Positions 1 through 8,292 of a DNA stretch of 33,595 nucleotides are shown one piece after another (within the stretch, counting starts at the first letter, position 1; each line of letters begins with the position of its first letter). This stretch comes from Candidatus Avispirillum faecium. GTDB lineage: Bacteria > Bacillota > Clostridia > Oscillospirales > CAG-272. The notes under the pieces were generated by a model, which searched no databases, was not told where the DNA came from, and saw only the letters and a list, made by a program, of their open reading frames with translations. The stretch spans positions 1 to 33,595 of the forward strand of contig CAJFOI010000041.1 of assembly GCA_904396155.1 (NCBI GenBank), read 5' to 3'. The translations under genes were made by a program, and so were the position numbers.

Positions 1-165
1 CTGTGTAAGGGGAGGTGCCACGGTGAAACCGTGGCGGAGGGGTTGTAAAAGAAAGACAATCCTCCCGTCGGCTGCGTCGACAGCCCCCTTTGCACAAGGG
101 GGCCTGCACAAATTAAACCTTCCCTGTGTGGGGTCTGCTGCGCAGCCCTTACACAGGGGTGCCTG
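1..165. repeat. GC-rich interspersed palindromic repeat, copy 1 (upstream of aroF)
   Basis: The stretch contains short inverted repeats: CCACGG...CCGTGG near 18-35 and CCCCCTT..AAGGGGG near 93-110. It also has the module GTGGCGGAGGGGTTGT at 31-46, which recurs at 3269-3285 (one base different) and about 3451-3469. A second half (CCCTGTGTGGGG, GCTGCGCAGC, TTACACAGGGG) resembles 3189-3210 and the 15540-15560 copy. An open frame reads through it into aroF, but the repeat character argues it is non-coding. The left edge of the window cuts the element, so its full length is unknown. Confidence 0.75.
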
Positions 166-235
166 TAAAATATGTTTTATTAAACTTGCAAGACATGTAG
201 ACATTGCCCACTATACAGAAAGAAGGAACAAACGT

Positions 236-1261
236 ATGATAGCAGTTTTGCGGCAGGACGCCACACAGGAACAAATCGAAAGCCTTTGCGATTGGTTTCG
301 GGAAAAAGGGCTGGATGTCCATATTTCCCGGGGAAAATACCAAACCATCATCGGCCTTATCGGCGACACCAGCCGCATTGATACAGACCTTCTGTGCGGA
401 CTGAGCATTGTGGAATCCGCCACCCGGGTGTCTGAGCCCTATAAAAGCGCAAACCGGAAATTTCACCCGGAGGATACCGTGGTGCAGGTGTCCGATACCG
501 TTTCTATCGGCGGGGGACACTTCGCCCTCATCGCAGGGCCCTGTTCTGTAGAAAATGAAGAGCAGATTCTCACTGTAGCCCGGGCGGTCCAGCGGGGCGG
601 TGCGAAGATCCTTCGGGGCGGCGCTTTCAAGCCCCGAACCTCCCCTTACGATTTTCAGGGGCTGGGAGAAGCGGGCATCCGGATGCTGACAGAAGCCGGG
701 CGCGCCACCGGTATGCCCGTCATCACGGAAATCATGAGCGCCTCCCAGCTGGATCTGTTTGCAGACGTGGACATCATCCAGGTGGGCGCACGGAACATGC
801 AGAACTTCGATCTGCTCAAAGAACTGGGCCGGTGCGGCAAACCGATCCTCATCAAGCGGGGGCTGGCCAACACGATCAAGGAACTGCTGATGAGTGCAGA
901 ATACGTTATGTCGGGAGGCTGTCAGGATGTGATCCTGTGCGAGCGGGGCATCCGCACCTTTGAAACCTATACCAGAAATACGCTGGATCTCTCCTGTGTG
1001 GCAGTGCTCCGGGAGCGCACCCACCTGCCCGTCGTGGTAGACCCCAGCCATGCCACCGGCGCATCCCGCCTGGTTCCTCCCATGGCGAGAGCGGCCGCGG
1101 CGGCCGGCGCCGACGGGATCATGATCGAGGTGCACAACGATCCCGCCGCCGCGCTGTGCGACGGGGCACAGGCGCTGACGCCGGATCAGTTTGCCGCAGT
1201 GGCGGCAGATGTGCAGGCGGTGCGCAGGGCGCTGAAAATGGAAAGGGACGAGGACAGATAA
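236..1261 (+). CDS. aroF: 3-deoxy-7-phosphoheptulonate (DAHP) synthase, type I-beta with N-terminal regulatory domain
   Basis: Catalyses the first shikimate-pathway step, condensing PEP and erythrose-4-phosphate to DAHP in the cytoplasm. The 341-residue product has an N-terminal ferredoxin/ACT-like domain of about 70 residues, as in Thermotoga-type enzymes that are inhibited by Tyr/Phe, then the TIM barrel. Visible signatures are AGPCSVE (residues 100-106), KPRTSPYDFQG (132-142), GARNMQNFDLL (184-194), ERGIRTFE (236-243) and DPSHATG (269-275). The predicted metal ligands are C103, H272, E298 and D309. I chose the ATG at 236, behind AGAAAGAAGGA, because the frame upstream reads through the repeat and the family starts here. 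The tyrA start lies one base after the stop, so the two are co-transcribed. Feedback control by an aromatic amino acid is inferred from the N-terminal domain only. Confidence 0.95.
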   Translation: MIAVLRQDATQEQIESLCDWFREKGLDVHISRGKYQTIIGLIGDTSRIDTDLLCGLSIVESATRVSEPYKSANRKFHPEDTVVQVSDTVSIGGGHFALIAGPCSVENEEQILTVARAVQRGGAKILRGGAFKPRTSPYDFQGLGEAGIRMLTEAGRATGMPVITEIMSASQLDLFADVDIIQVGARNMQNFDLLKELGRCGKPILIKRGLANTIKELLMSAEYVMSGGCQDVILCERGIRTFETYTRNTLDLSCVAVLRERTHLPVVVDPSHATGASRLVPPMARAAAAAGADGIMIEVHNDPAAALCDGAQALTPDQFAAVAADVQAVRRALKMERDEDR

Positions 1262-1262
1262 C

Positions 1263-2099
1263 ATGGTAGTAGGCATCGCGGGACTGGGCCTCATCGGCGG
1301 GTCCCTGGCAAAGGCATACAAGGCATCCGGAAAAGACGTCACCGTCCTGGGCTTTGACCGGGACGCTTCCATCACCCATATCGCACAAATCGACGGAGCG
1401 CTGGACGGGGAGCTCACCTGGGAGCGGATCGGGGAATGCGACCTGATCCTCATTGCCCTGTACACCGGGGCGGCGATCGAATATATGGAAAAAATTGCCC
1501 CCTGTGTCCGGCCGGACACCGTGGTGGTGGACTGCTGCGGCACCAAGCGGACCGTCTGCAAGGCGGGCTTTGCCATCTCGGAAAAATACGGCTTTATCTA
1601 TGCCGGGGGCCATCCCATGGCGGGAAGTCAGTATTCCGGATTTAAGTACAGCCGGGCAAATCTTTTCCGGGGGGCTTCCATGATTATCGTTCCCTCCCGC
1701 TTCGACGACATCCATCTCACCTCCCGTATCAAGGAGCTGCTGCGGCCGGTGGGGTTCGGCCGAATCACCATTTCCACCGCCGAGCAGCACGATCAGATGA
1801 TCGCCTTCACTTCCCAGATGCCCCACATTCTGTCCAACGCCTTTATCAAAAGTCCCACAGCCCGGGCGCACAAGGGCTTTTCCGCGGGGAGCTACAAGGA
1901 CCTCACCCGGGTGGCATGGCTCAACGAGGACATGTGGACGGAGCTGTTTTTTGAAAACGAGGACTTTCTGCTCCAGGAAATGGACGATTTGATTCATTCG
2001 CTGGAGCAGTACCGGGACGCCCTCAAAAAGGGAGACCGGGACACCATGCGGGCACTGCTGGCGGAGGGCCGCCGGTGCAAGGAGGAAATAGACGGATAA
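1263..2099 (+). CDS. tyrA: Prephenate dehydrogenase
   Basis: Oxidatively decarboxylates prephenate to 4-hydroxyphenylpyruvate, the committed Tyr step, using NAD(P)+. The Rossmann signature GLGLIGGSLAKA begins at residue 7 of 278. The family motif GGHPMAGS follows in the middle, and the C-terminal half is the helical TyrA dimerisation domain (FTSQMPHILSNA, and GFSAGSYKDLTRVA). There is no fused chorismate mutase or ACT domain, so any Tyr inhibition would have to act elsewhere, for instance on AroF. The gene follows aroF by one base and its stop overlaps the aroB start (TAATG), which implies translational coupling. Confidence 0.94.
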   Translation: MVVGIAGLGLIGGSLAKAYKASGKDVTVLGFDRDASITHIAQIDGALDGELTWERIGECDLILIALYTGAAIEYMEKIAPCVRPDTVVVDCCGTKRTVCKAGFAISEKYGFIYAGGHPMAGSQYSGFKYSRANLFRGASMIIVPSRFDDIHLTSRIKELLRPVGFGRITISTAEQHDQMIAFTSQMPHILSNAFIKSPTARAHKGFSAGSYKDLTRVAWLNEDMWTELFFENEDFLLQEMDDLIHSLEQYRDALKKGDRDTMRALLAEGRRCKEEIDG

Positions 2100-3154
2100 T
2101 GGAGACGGTACAGGTACACACATCCAAAAACTACGATGTTTTCATCGGAAAAAATATTCTTTGGGAGACGGGAGCGCGCATCCGCTCCCTTCTGGGGGAA
2201 GAGGTACGGGTCGCCGTTGTGACGGACGACACCGTGGACGCCCTTCATGGCGCGGCGCTGGAGCAGGCGCTGGAGGGCATCCGGCATGTAAAATTTGTGT
2301 TTCCCGCGGGGGAAGCCTCCAAAACCATCTCCACCTACAGCGCATTGCTGGAATTTCTGGCAGAGCACAGACTCACCCGCACAGACGCCATTGTCGCCTT
2401 CGGCGGGGGCGTAGTGGGAGACCTGGCGGGCTTTGCCGCCGCGACCTACCTGCGGGGCATTCCTTTTATCCAGATCCCTACGACACTCCTCGCCGCGGTG
2501 GATTCCTCCGTGGGGGGGAAAACCGCCGTAGACCTTGCCGCAGGGAAAAACCTGTGCGGAGCTTTCTGGCAGCCGGAGCTGGTGCTGTGTGATTACGCGC
2601 TTTTGGATACACTGCCCGATGAAATTTTTTCTGATGGGATGGCGGAAGTCATCAAATACGGCGTCATTCAGGACGCAGCCCTGTTCCGGCGGCTCCACGA
2701 ACCCGTGCGGACAGATCCGGAGGATGTGATCGCCGCATGTGTGTCCATCAAGCGGGACGTTGTGGAGGCGGACGAGCGGGACAAAGGCATGCGTGCGCTG
2801 CTGAATTTCGGGCATACGGCGGCCCACGGGATCGAGCTGTGCTCTCATTATCAGATCTCTCACGGCAGGGCTGTTGCCCAGGGAATGGTGATCGCCAGCC
2901 GGGGCGCCTGCAGGCTGGGTCTTTGCGGGGAAGATGTTGTACGGTCTCTGTGTGTGCTCCTCGCCCGCTATAATCTGCCCACCCGCTGCGACTTTTCGCC
3001 GGCCCAACTGGCCCAGGCGGCCCTGTCGGACAAAAAGCGGTCCGGCGACAGCATCACGCTGATTGTGCCCGAGGAGATCGGCCGGTGCGTTCCCTATCCG
3101 ATTCCCGTCTCCCATCTGGAGGATTTTTTCCGGGCGGGGATGGAACAAGAATAA
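2099..3154 (+). CDS. aroB: 3-dehydroquinate synthase
   Basis: Converts DAHP to 3-dehydroquinate with NAD+ and a divalent metal. The 351-residue protein shows GEASKT (71-76), the glycine-rich stretch GGGVVGDLAGF (102-112) and SSVGGKTAVD (136-145). The predicted metal ligands are E183 (AEVIKYG), H239 (NFGHT) and H255 (SHGRAVA). I selected the ATG at 2099, which overlaps the tyrA stop and has a strong AAGGAGGAAAT upstream, over an in-frame ATG 24 bases earlier that lies inside tyrA. The aroB-aroA junction is interrupted by about 345 bases of repeats, unlike the tight packing elsewhere in the cluster. Confidence 0.95.
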   Translation: METVQVHTSKNYDVFIGKNILWETGARIRSLLGEEVRVAVVTDDTVDALHGAALEQALEGIRHVKFVFPAGEASKTISTYSALLEFLAEHRLTRTDAIVAFGGGVVGDLAGFAAATYLRGIPFIQIPTTLLAAVDSSVGGKTAVDLAAGKNLCGAFWQPELVLCDYALLDTLPDEIFSDGMAEVIKYGVIQDAALFRRLHEPVRTDPEDVIAACVSIKRDVVEADERDKGMRALLNFGHTAAHGIELCSHYQISHGRAVAQGMVIASRGACRLGLCGEDVVRSLCVLLARYNLPTRCDFSPAQLAQAALSDKKRSGDSITLIVPEEIGRCVPYPIPVSHLEDFFRAGMEQE

Positions 3155-3158
3155 AAGC

Positions 3159-3478
3159 CTTCCCACGAGGGAGCCACCTAAGCAAGCCTCCCCTGTGTGG
3201 GGCTGCGCAGCAATATTTTTATAAAAAGCCTCCCCTTCTTTATGAAGGGGAGGTGGCGCGGCGAAGCCGTGGCGGTGGGGTTGTGAAGGAGAAAAACAAT
3301 CCCCCAGTCAGCTACGCTGACAGCCCCCTTTGCACAAGGGGGCCTTGAAAATAAAATTGTATTGACATCTCCTGCGCAAGGGAGCCGCTTAAACCAAGCC
3401 TCCCCTGTGCTGCAGCTCCGAAGGAGATGCTGGGGTGGTGGCGCGGCGAAGCCGTGGCGGAGGGGTTGTCAAAGTAAT
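3159..3478. repeat. Tandem/compound GC-rich interspersed repeats between aroB and aroA (copies 2a-2c)
   Basis: This 345-base gap holds no convincing gene. It contains at least three repeat modules. Around 3189-3210 is CCTCCCCTGTGTGGGGCTGCGCAGC. Around 3228-3345 is a copy closely matching bases 8-112, with AAGGGGAGGTGGCGCGGCGA, a 16-base GTGG...GGGGTTGT module, CAGCTACGCTGACAG, and CCCCCTTTGCACAAGGGGG. A partial copy at 3434-3470 again ends in GGCGGAGGGGTTGT. The internal complementarity (CCCCTT/AAGGGG, GTCAGC/GCTGAC) would form hairpins in RNA. The segment CAAGGGGGCCTT followed by TGTAT-GACAT also appears, slightly changed, at 20713-20750. Confidence 0.8.
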
Positions 3479-3499
3479 TTCCAGGAAAGGTGTATCATC

Positions 3500-4711
3500 A
3501 TGACAGTAACTATAAACGGTAAGAATCTGCATGGAAAAATTCCCGCGGTGCCCTCCAAATCCATGGCCCACCGGCTGCTCATCTGCGCCGCTCTTGCAGG
3601 AGAGCCCACCACGATCGGTTGCAGCGCCCTTTCCGAAGACATTGAAGCCACCCGGCGCTGTCTGGAGGCGGCTTTTGCCGATATTTCCTATACAGGCGAT
3701 TCCTTTGCAGTAACCCCCCGAGAGCACTCCGGGGCAGTGGAGGTGGACTGCGGTGAATCCGGATCTACGCTGCGTTTTCTGCTGCCCATATTCGGTGCGA
3801 GAGGCATCCGGGGGACACTGCAGCTCCGCGGGCGGCTGCCGGAGCGGCCCCTGTCCCCCCTGCGGGAGGAACTGGTGCGCCACGGCTGTACCCTGTCTGC
3901 CCAGGGAGAAAATCCCCTCACTATAAGCGGGGTGCTGTGCCCAGGCCGGTACACCCTGCGGGGGGACGTGTCTTCCCAGTTTATCTCAGGTCTGCTGTTT
4001 GCCCTGCCCCTGTGCGAGAAAGACAGCACTCTTTGCCTGACGGGGAAAATGGAATCTGCCGCTTATGTGGATATGACGCTCTGGGCGCTGGAAGCGTTCG
4101 GTATTTCTGTCACCCGAATGGCGGAGGGATTTTTCGTCCCCGGCGGGCAGCGGTACCGCTCCCCCGGCAGGATCGATACAGAAGGAGACTGGTCCGCAGC
4201 GGCCTTTTGGAAGGTGTGCAATTTCCTGGGGGCTTCGGTGGAAGTGACAGGCCTGTGGGAAGACTCCCTTCAGGGAGACCGGGCCATCTGCGATATTTTG
4301 GAGGGGCTGCGCGCCGCAGGCGGTGGAAAAATCGACGTCTCCGGCGTCCCGGATCTGGTGCCGGTGCTGTCTGTGGCGGCGCTGGGCGTGCCGGGAGAGA
4401 CCGTGATCTGTGGTGCCGCCCGGCTGCGCTATAAGGAAAGCGACCGCCTTGCCACCTCAGCCGCCCTTGTCCGCGCCCTTGGAGGGCAGGCAAAGGAGCG
4501 GGAAGATGGGCTGATCCTCCGCGGCGGCGGAAATCTGCACGGAGGGGTGGTCGACGCCGCAGGAGATCACCGGATCGCCATGTCTGCGGCGGTGGCCTCC
4601 GTTTTGTGCGGCGATGTGACCATCACCGGCGCCCAGGCAGTGGCAAAATCCTATCCGGCGTTCTGGGAGGATTTTGCGGCGCTGGGCGGCACCGTAAACT
4701 ATATAGATTAG
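3500..4711 (+). CDS. aroA: 3-phosphoshikimate 1-carboxyvinyltransferase (EPSP synthase)
   Basis: Transfers enolpyruvate from PEP to shikimate-3-phosphate. The 403-residue protein has KSMAHR (20-25), GESGSTLRFLLPI (85-97), LPERPLSPL (113-121), SSQFISGLLFALPL, EGDWSAAAF, VPDLVPVLSVAAL (catalytic Asp), RYKESDRLA (catalytic Glu) and DHRIAMSAAV. The start is the ATG behind CCAGGAAAGGTG; upstream in-frame codons lie in the repeat. The PEP-site loop corresponding to E. coli GNAGTAMRP reads G-E-S-G-S-T-L-R-F here, so the positions equivalent to T97 and P101 are Ser and Phe. That is typical of non-class-I enzymes of Clostridia. Ten bases separate it from aroC. Confidence 0.95.
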   Translation: MTVTINGKNLHGKIPAVPSKSMAHRLLICAALAGEPTTIGCSALSEDIEATRRCLEAAFADISYTGDSFAVTPREHSGAVEVDCGESGSTLRFLLPIFGARGIRGTLQLRGRLPERPLSPLREELVRHGCTLSAQGENPLTISGVLCPGRYTLRGDVSSQFISGLLFALPLCEKDSTLCLTGKMESAAYVDMTLWALEAFGISVTRMAEGFFVPGGQRYRSPGRIDTEGDWSAAAFWKVCNFLGASVEVTGLWEDSLQGDRAICDILEGLRAAGGGKIDVSGVPDLVPVLSVAALGVPGETVICGAARLRYKESDRLATSAALVRALGGQAKEREDGLILRGGGNLHGGVVDAAGDHRIAMSAAVASVLCGDVTITGAQAVAKSYPAFWEDFAALGGTVNYID

Positions 4712-4721
4712 GAGGGATACC

Positions 4722-5795
4722 ATGGCCAGTATGTATGGAAACAAGCTGAAAATCTCCATTTTCGGGCAGTCCCATTCTCCGGCGATCGGCGTTACGGTAG
4801 ACGGCCTGCCGGCAGGATTTTCCATTGATATGGACAGGCTGCAGCAGTTTCTCGCCCGCCGGGCCCCGGGGCAAAACGCCTATTCCACCACTCGGAAGGA
4901 GGCAGACGTGCCCCAGTTTCTCTGCGGCCTGTACAATGGGGCCACCTGCGGCGCCCCGCTGACCGCCATTATCCAAAATACCAACACCCGCAGCGGGGAC
5001 TATGCAGAGCTTGCCGATTGTCCCCGCCCGGGACATGCGGACTACCCTGCCGCCGTCAAGTGGAGCGGCCATCAGGACCCCACCGGCGGCGGCCATTTTT
5101 CCGGCAGACTCACTGCGCCCCTTTGTGTCGCCGGAGGCATCGCGCTGCAGATGTTGGAAGAGCGGGGAGTTGCCATAGGCGCCCATATCGCGCAAATTGC
5201 AGATGTGAACGACGCGCCCTTTGACAGTGTAAATCTCAGTGCAAAGACGCTGCGCAGTGTCACAGAAAAAGCTTTTCCCGTTCTGGACGACGGTGCGGCT
5301 GCGCCCATGCAGGCGGCCATCCTCGCCGCCAGAGGAGAGGCGGATTCCGTAGGCGGCATCGTCGAATGCGCTGCGGTGGGCATCCCCGCAGGGGTGGGCG
5401 ACCCCATGTTTGACGGGCTGGAAAGCCGAATCGCCGCCATTCTCTTTGCTGTTCCTGCGGTAAAAGGGGTGGAATTCGGCGCGGGGTTTTCCTGCGCATC
5501 CATGCGGGGCAGCCAGTGCAACGACCCCTATGTGATCCGGGACGGCGCGGTGCGCACCGCCTCCAACAACAACGGGGGGATCCTGGGCGGTATTGCAAAC
5601 GGGATGCCCATTTTGGTCCGTGCGGCCATCAAGCCCACCCCCTCCATCGGGATCCGGCAGGACAGCGTATCCCTTTCTCGCATGGAAGAGAAAACGCTTG
5701 TCGTCCACGGCCGGCACGACCCATGTATCGTTCCCCGGGCGGTGCCGGTAATAGAGGCGGCCGTGGCTCTGGCGCTGCTGGACGCCATGCTGTAA
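4722..5795 (+). CDS. aroC: Chorismate synthase
   Basis: Performs the anti-1,4 elimination of phosphate from EPSP to give chorismate; the family needs reduced FMN. Recognised by GQSHSPAIGVTVDGLPAG near the N terminus, RRAPGQNAYSTTRKE, RPGHADYPAAVKW, DPTGGGHFSGR, and ASNNNGGILGGIANGMPI followed by KPTPSI. The C terminus is GRHDPCIVPRAVPVIEA. The histidines of the two active-site motifs (GQSHS and GRHDPC) are present. Length 357 is normal. The ATG at 4722 has TTAGGAGGG at an ideal distance; a second Met three codons later (MYGNKLK) is a possible alternative. It follows aroA directly and precedes pheA by 23 bases. Confidence 0.95.
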   Translation: MASMYGNKLKISIFGQSHSPAIGVTVDGLPAGFSIDMDRLQQFLARRAPGQNAYSTTRKEADVPQFLCGLYNGATCGAPLTAIIQNTNTRSGDYAELADCPRPGHADYPAAVKWSGHQDPTGGGHFSGRLTAPLCVAGGIALQMLEERGVAIGAHIAQIADVNDAPFDSVNLSAKTLRSVTEKAFPVLDDGAAAPMQAAILAARGEADSVGGIVECAAVGIPAGVGDPMFDGLESRIAAILFAVPAVKGVEFGAGFSCASMRGSQCNDPYVIRDGAVRTASNNNGGILGGIANGMPILVRAAIKPTPSIGIRQDSVSLSRMEEKTLVVHGRHDPCIVPRAVPVIEAAVALALLDAML

Positions 5796-5818
5796 ATATT
5801 TAGAAGGGACAGAAATGA

Positions 5819-6964
5819 ATGGAACTGGATTTGAAAAAGCTGCGGGCCGAGATCGACACCGTAGACGAAGAGATTGTGAAGCTATTTTGCCGGCGTATGG
5901 AGATTTCCCGGCAGGTCTCCGCTTACAAGATTCAGCATGGGCTGCCGGTGCTGGACGCGGACAGAGAGCGGCAGAAGCTGGCTCAGGTGGCCGGCCTTGC
6001 CGGAGAAGAGATGGGTTCCTATATATGTACTCTGTACAACGCCATTTTCGAGTTGAGCCGGGCGGAGCAGGAGCGGCAGATGCACCCCCAGTCCGACACG
6101 GTAGACGCCATTGTCCATGCGCTGGAAAATACGCCGAAGGTCTTTCCCGCCCAGGCGACGGTGGCCTGTCAGGGAACGGAAGGCGCCTATTCTGCACTGG
6201 CGGCGGAAAAGCTGTTTCGGTATCCTCAGCTCTCCTATTACGACACCTGGGAGGAGGTGTTCCAGGCCATCGACCGGGGGGACTGTGCCTACGGGGTGCT
6301 GCCCCTGGAAAACAGCAATGCGGGGTCCGTTACCCGGGTGTATGATTTGATGGTGCGCTATCACGTGCGCATTGTGCGCAGCACCCGGCTGCACGTGGAC
6401 CATCAGCTTCTGGCGAAGCCGGGGACAAAGGTATCGCAGATTCGGGAGGTCTTCTCCCATCCCCAGGCCATTGCCCAGTCCCAGGAATATCTCGCCTCCC
6501 TGGGGGTAAAGGTCACTCCCTGTGAAAACACCGCCCAGGCGGCAAAAATGGTGGCGGACTCTCCAAGAGAGGACGTGGCGGCGCTGGCCTCCCGTTCCTG
6601 CGCATCTCTGTACGGGCTCTGTCCCCTGGCCACCTCTGTCCAGGACAACGGCAACAATCACACCCGGTTCATCTGCATTTCCAAGCATACGGAAATTTAT
6701 CCCGGCGCGGACCGGACAAGCATCATGGTAGTGACCCCCCACCGTCCCGGCGCCCTGTATCAGGTCATGTCCCGGTGCAATGCCCTGGGCATCAACTTAA
6801 TTAAGCTGGAAAGCCGACCTATCCCGGACCGGGATTTTGAATTTATGTTTTATTTTGATTTGGACGTTTCCGTATATGCCCAGGAATTCCTCCAGCTGAT
6901 GAGGGAACTGGAGCACATGTGCGAAGAGTTCCGCTATCTTGGTTCCTACAGCGAAATCGTTTGA
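5819..6964 (+). CDS. pheA: Bifunctional chorismate mutase / prephenate dehydratase with ACT domain (P-protein)
   Basis: Makes prephenate from chorismate and then phenylpyruvate, the Phe precursor. There are three domains in 381 residues. The AroQ-class chorismate mutase spans about 1-85 (LRAEIDTVDEEIVKLF, K37, DRER at 48-51). Prephenate dehydratase spans about 113-290 (ACQGTEGAYS, GVLPLENSNAGSV, FSHPQAIAQ, NNHTRFICI). The ACT domain follows from about 300 (RPGALYQVM, ESRPIPDRDFEF); its GAL and ESRP motifs are the known Phe-binding elements, so Phe feedback inhibition is expected. I took the ATG at 5819, 9 bases after GAAGGGA. An overlapping ATG at 5815 is in another frame and gives no recognised protein. 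The same enzyme supplies prephenate to TyrA. Confidence 0.94.
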   Translation: MELDLKKLRAEIDTVDEEIVKLFCRRMEISRQVSAYKIQHGLPVLDADRERQKLAQVAGLAGEEMGSYICTLYNAIFELSRAEQERQMHPQSDTVDAIVHALENTPKVFPAQATVACQGTEGAYSALAAEKLFRYPQLSYYDTWEEVFQAIDRGDCAYGVLPLENSNAGSVTRVYDLMVRYHVRIVRSTRLHVDHQLLAKPGTKVSQIREVFSHPQAIAQSQEYLASLGVKVTPCENTAQAAKMVADSPREDVAALASRSCASLYGLCPLATSVQDNGNNHTRFICISKHTEIYPGADRTSIMVVTPHRPGALYQVMSRCNALGINLIKLESRPIPDRDFEFMFYFDLDVSVYAQEFLQLMRELEHMCEEFRYLGSYSEIV

Positions 6965-6981
6965 TTTACAGAGGAGGCCCT

Positions 6982-8292
6982 ATGACATACGGTCTTTTGG
7001 GAGAGCATCTGTCCCACAGCTATTCTCCCCGTATCCACGCCATGCTGGGCAGCTATCCCTACCGGCTTTTTTCCGTTGCGCCGGAGGAACTGGAAGCCTT
7101 TCTTGCCGCCGGAAAATTTGATGGGCTCAACGTCACCATTCCCTATAAAAAGGCGGTGCTCCCCTACCTCTCCGATCTGTCCGGGCGGGCCCGGAAGCTG
7201 GGCAGCGTCAATACCATCCTGCGTCGGGAGGACGGTACCCTCTACGGGGACAACACCGACTACAGCGGATTTCGGTACCTGCTGCGGGGGCGGGAGTCCC
7301 TTGTCCGGGGCGGCAAGGCGCTGGTGCTGGGCAGCGGCGGCGCGTCCGTCACCGTGGTGCAGGTACTGCGGGACATGGGGGCCGGAGAGGTAATCGTCAT
7401 CTCCCGCAGGGGGGAGGACAACTATGAAAATCTGGACCGCCACGGCGATGCGGAGCTGCTGGTCAATACCACGCCGGTGGGCATGTACCCGGACAACGGC
7501 GCCTCCCCTGTGGATCTCACCCGTCTGCCCGGGCTGCGCCTGGTGGTGGACATCATATACAATCCGGCAAAAACGGCGCTGATGCTTCAGGCCGCATCTC
7601 TGGGGATCCCGGCGGTGGGGGGACTTTCTATGCTGGTGGCTCAGGCAAAATACAGTGCGGATCTGTTTACCGGCAAAAAGCAAAAGGATGCGGTCATCCA
7701 CAAGATCCAGGAAAAGATCGGAAGCCAGATGAAAAATATCGTCCTCATCGGCATGCCCGGCTGTGGGAAATCCATCATTGGAAAGCGGCTGGCGGCAATT
7801 CTTGGAAGAGAGTGGATAGACATTGACACGGAAATTGAATCTCTGGCGGGGAAAACCATTCCGGAGATTTTCCGCAAGGACGGCGAAGAATCCTTTCGCC
7901 GGCTGGAAACGGCGCGCGTCGCCCAGGCGGGAAAGAAAAGCGGCTGTGTAATTTCCACCGGCGGCGGTGTGGTCACCCGGCCGGAAAACAGGGATTTGCT
8001 GCGGCAAAACGGCACGATTGTGTATATCCGGCGGGAAATGTCCAAAACCTATAGAGAGCAGCTTGCCCCCCGGGATGGAAAAGTCCAAAACCGGCCGCTG
8101 ATGGCCCAGCATACGCCGGAGGATCTGGAACAGCAGCGCCTGCCGCTGTACGAAGCATGGTCAGACGTCAAGATTCTCAATATCGGCATCAACGAAACCG
8201 CATGGCAGCTTGTCTCCTTTTTGCGGCTGACGCCCGCAAAAAAGAAAAGGCGCCATAAAAAACATAAGAAAAATACGGAGGAAAAGCTATGA
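6982..8292 (+). CDS. aroE-aroK: Fused shikimate dehydrogenase - shikimate kinase
   Basis: One 436-residue polypeptide carries two pathway steps. Residues 1 to about 245 are AroE: SHSYSPRIHAML, NVTIPYKK with catalytic K56, GDNTDYSGF with D93, the Rossmann GSGGAS (117-122), VNTTPVGMYP, and a closing VGGLSMLVAQA. Residues 250-415 are AroK: Walker A GMPGCGKS (257-264), the shikimate-binding DIDTEIE, GEESFRRLE, STGGGVV (325-331) and the lid-region NRPLM. The usual order of reactions matches the domain order. The AroE part is shorter than most (about 270), mainly around residues 143-158. The C terminus is a Lys/Arg-rich tail (KKKRRHKKHKK). The start follows AGAGGAGG. An internal Met at residue 250 could restart translation of the kinase, but its upstream Shine-Dalgarno is poor. 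Confidence 0.93.
   Translation: MTYGLLGEHLSHSYSPRIHAMLGSYPYRLFSVAPEELEAFLAAGKFDGLNVTIPYKKAVLPYLSDLSGRARKLGSVNTILRREDGTLYGDNTDYSGFRYLLRGRESLVRGGKALVLGSGGASVTVVQVLRDMGAGEVIVISRRGEDNYENLDRHGDAELLVNTTPVGMYPDNGASPVDLTRLPGLRLVVDIIYNPAKTALMLQAASLGIPAVGGLSMLVAQAKYSADLFTGKKQKDAVIHKIQEKIGSQMKNIVLIGMPGCGKSIIGKRLAAILGREWIDIDTEIESLAGKTIPEIFRKDGEESFRRLETARVAQAGKKSGCVISTGGGVVTRPENRDLLRQNGTIVYIRREMSKTYREQLAPRDGKVQNRPLMAQHTPEDLEQQRLPLYEAWSDVKILNIGINETAWQLVSFLRLTPAKKKRRHKKHKKNTEEKL

Noticed and set aside
23-235. N-terminal extension of DAHP synthase
   Set aside because: It reads through the palindromic repeat, and the family's own N terminus begins at the ATG at 236 with a ribosome site.
4623-6197. A 524-codon minus-strand frame across aroA-aroC-pheA
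   Set aside because: It runs antisense to three clear genes; composition is shadow-like and no family motif is seen.
7729-8292. Separate aroK gene starting at an internal Met
   Set aside because: No stop separates the domains and the site has no clear Shine-Dalgarno; treated as one fused gene, with internal initiation left possible.
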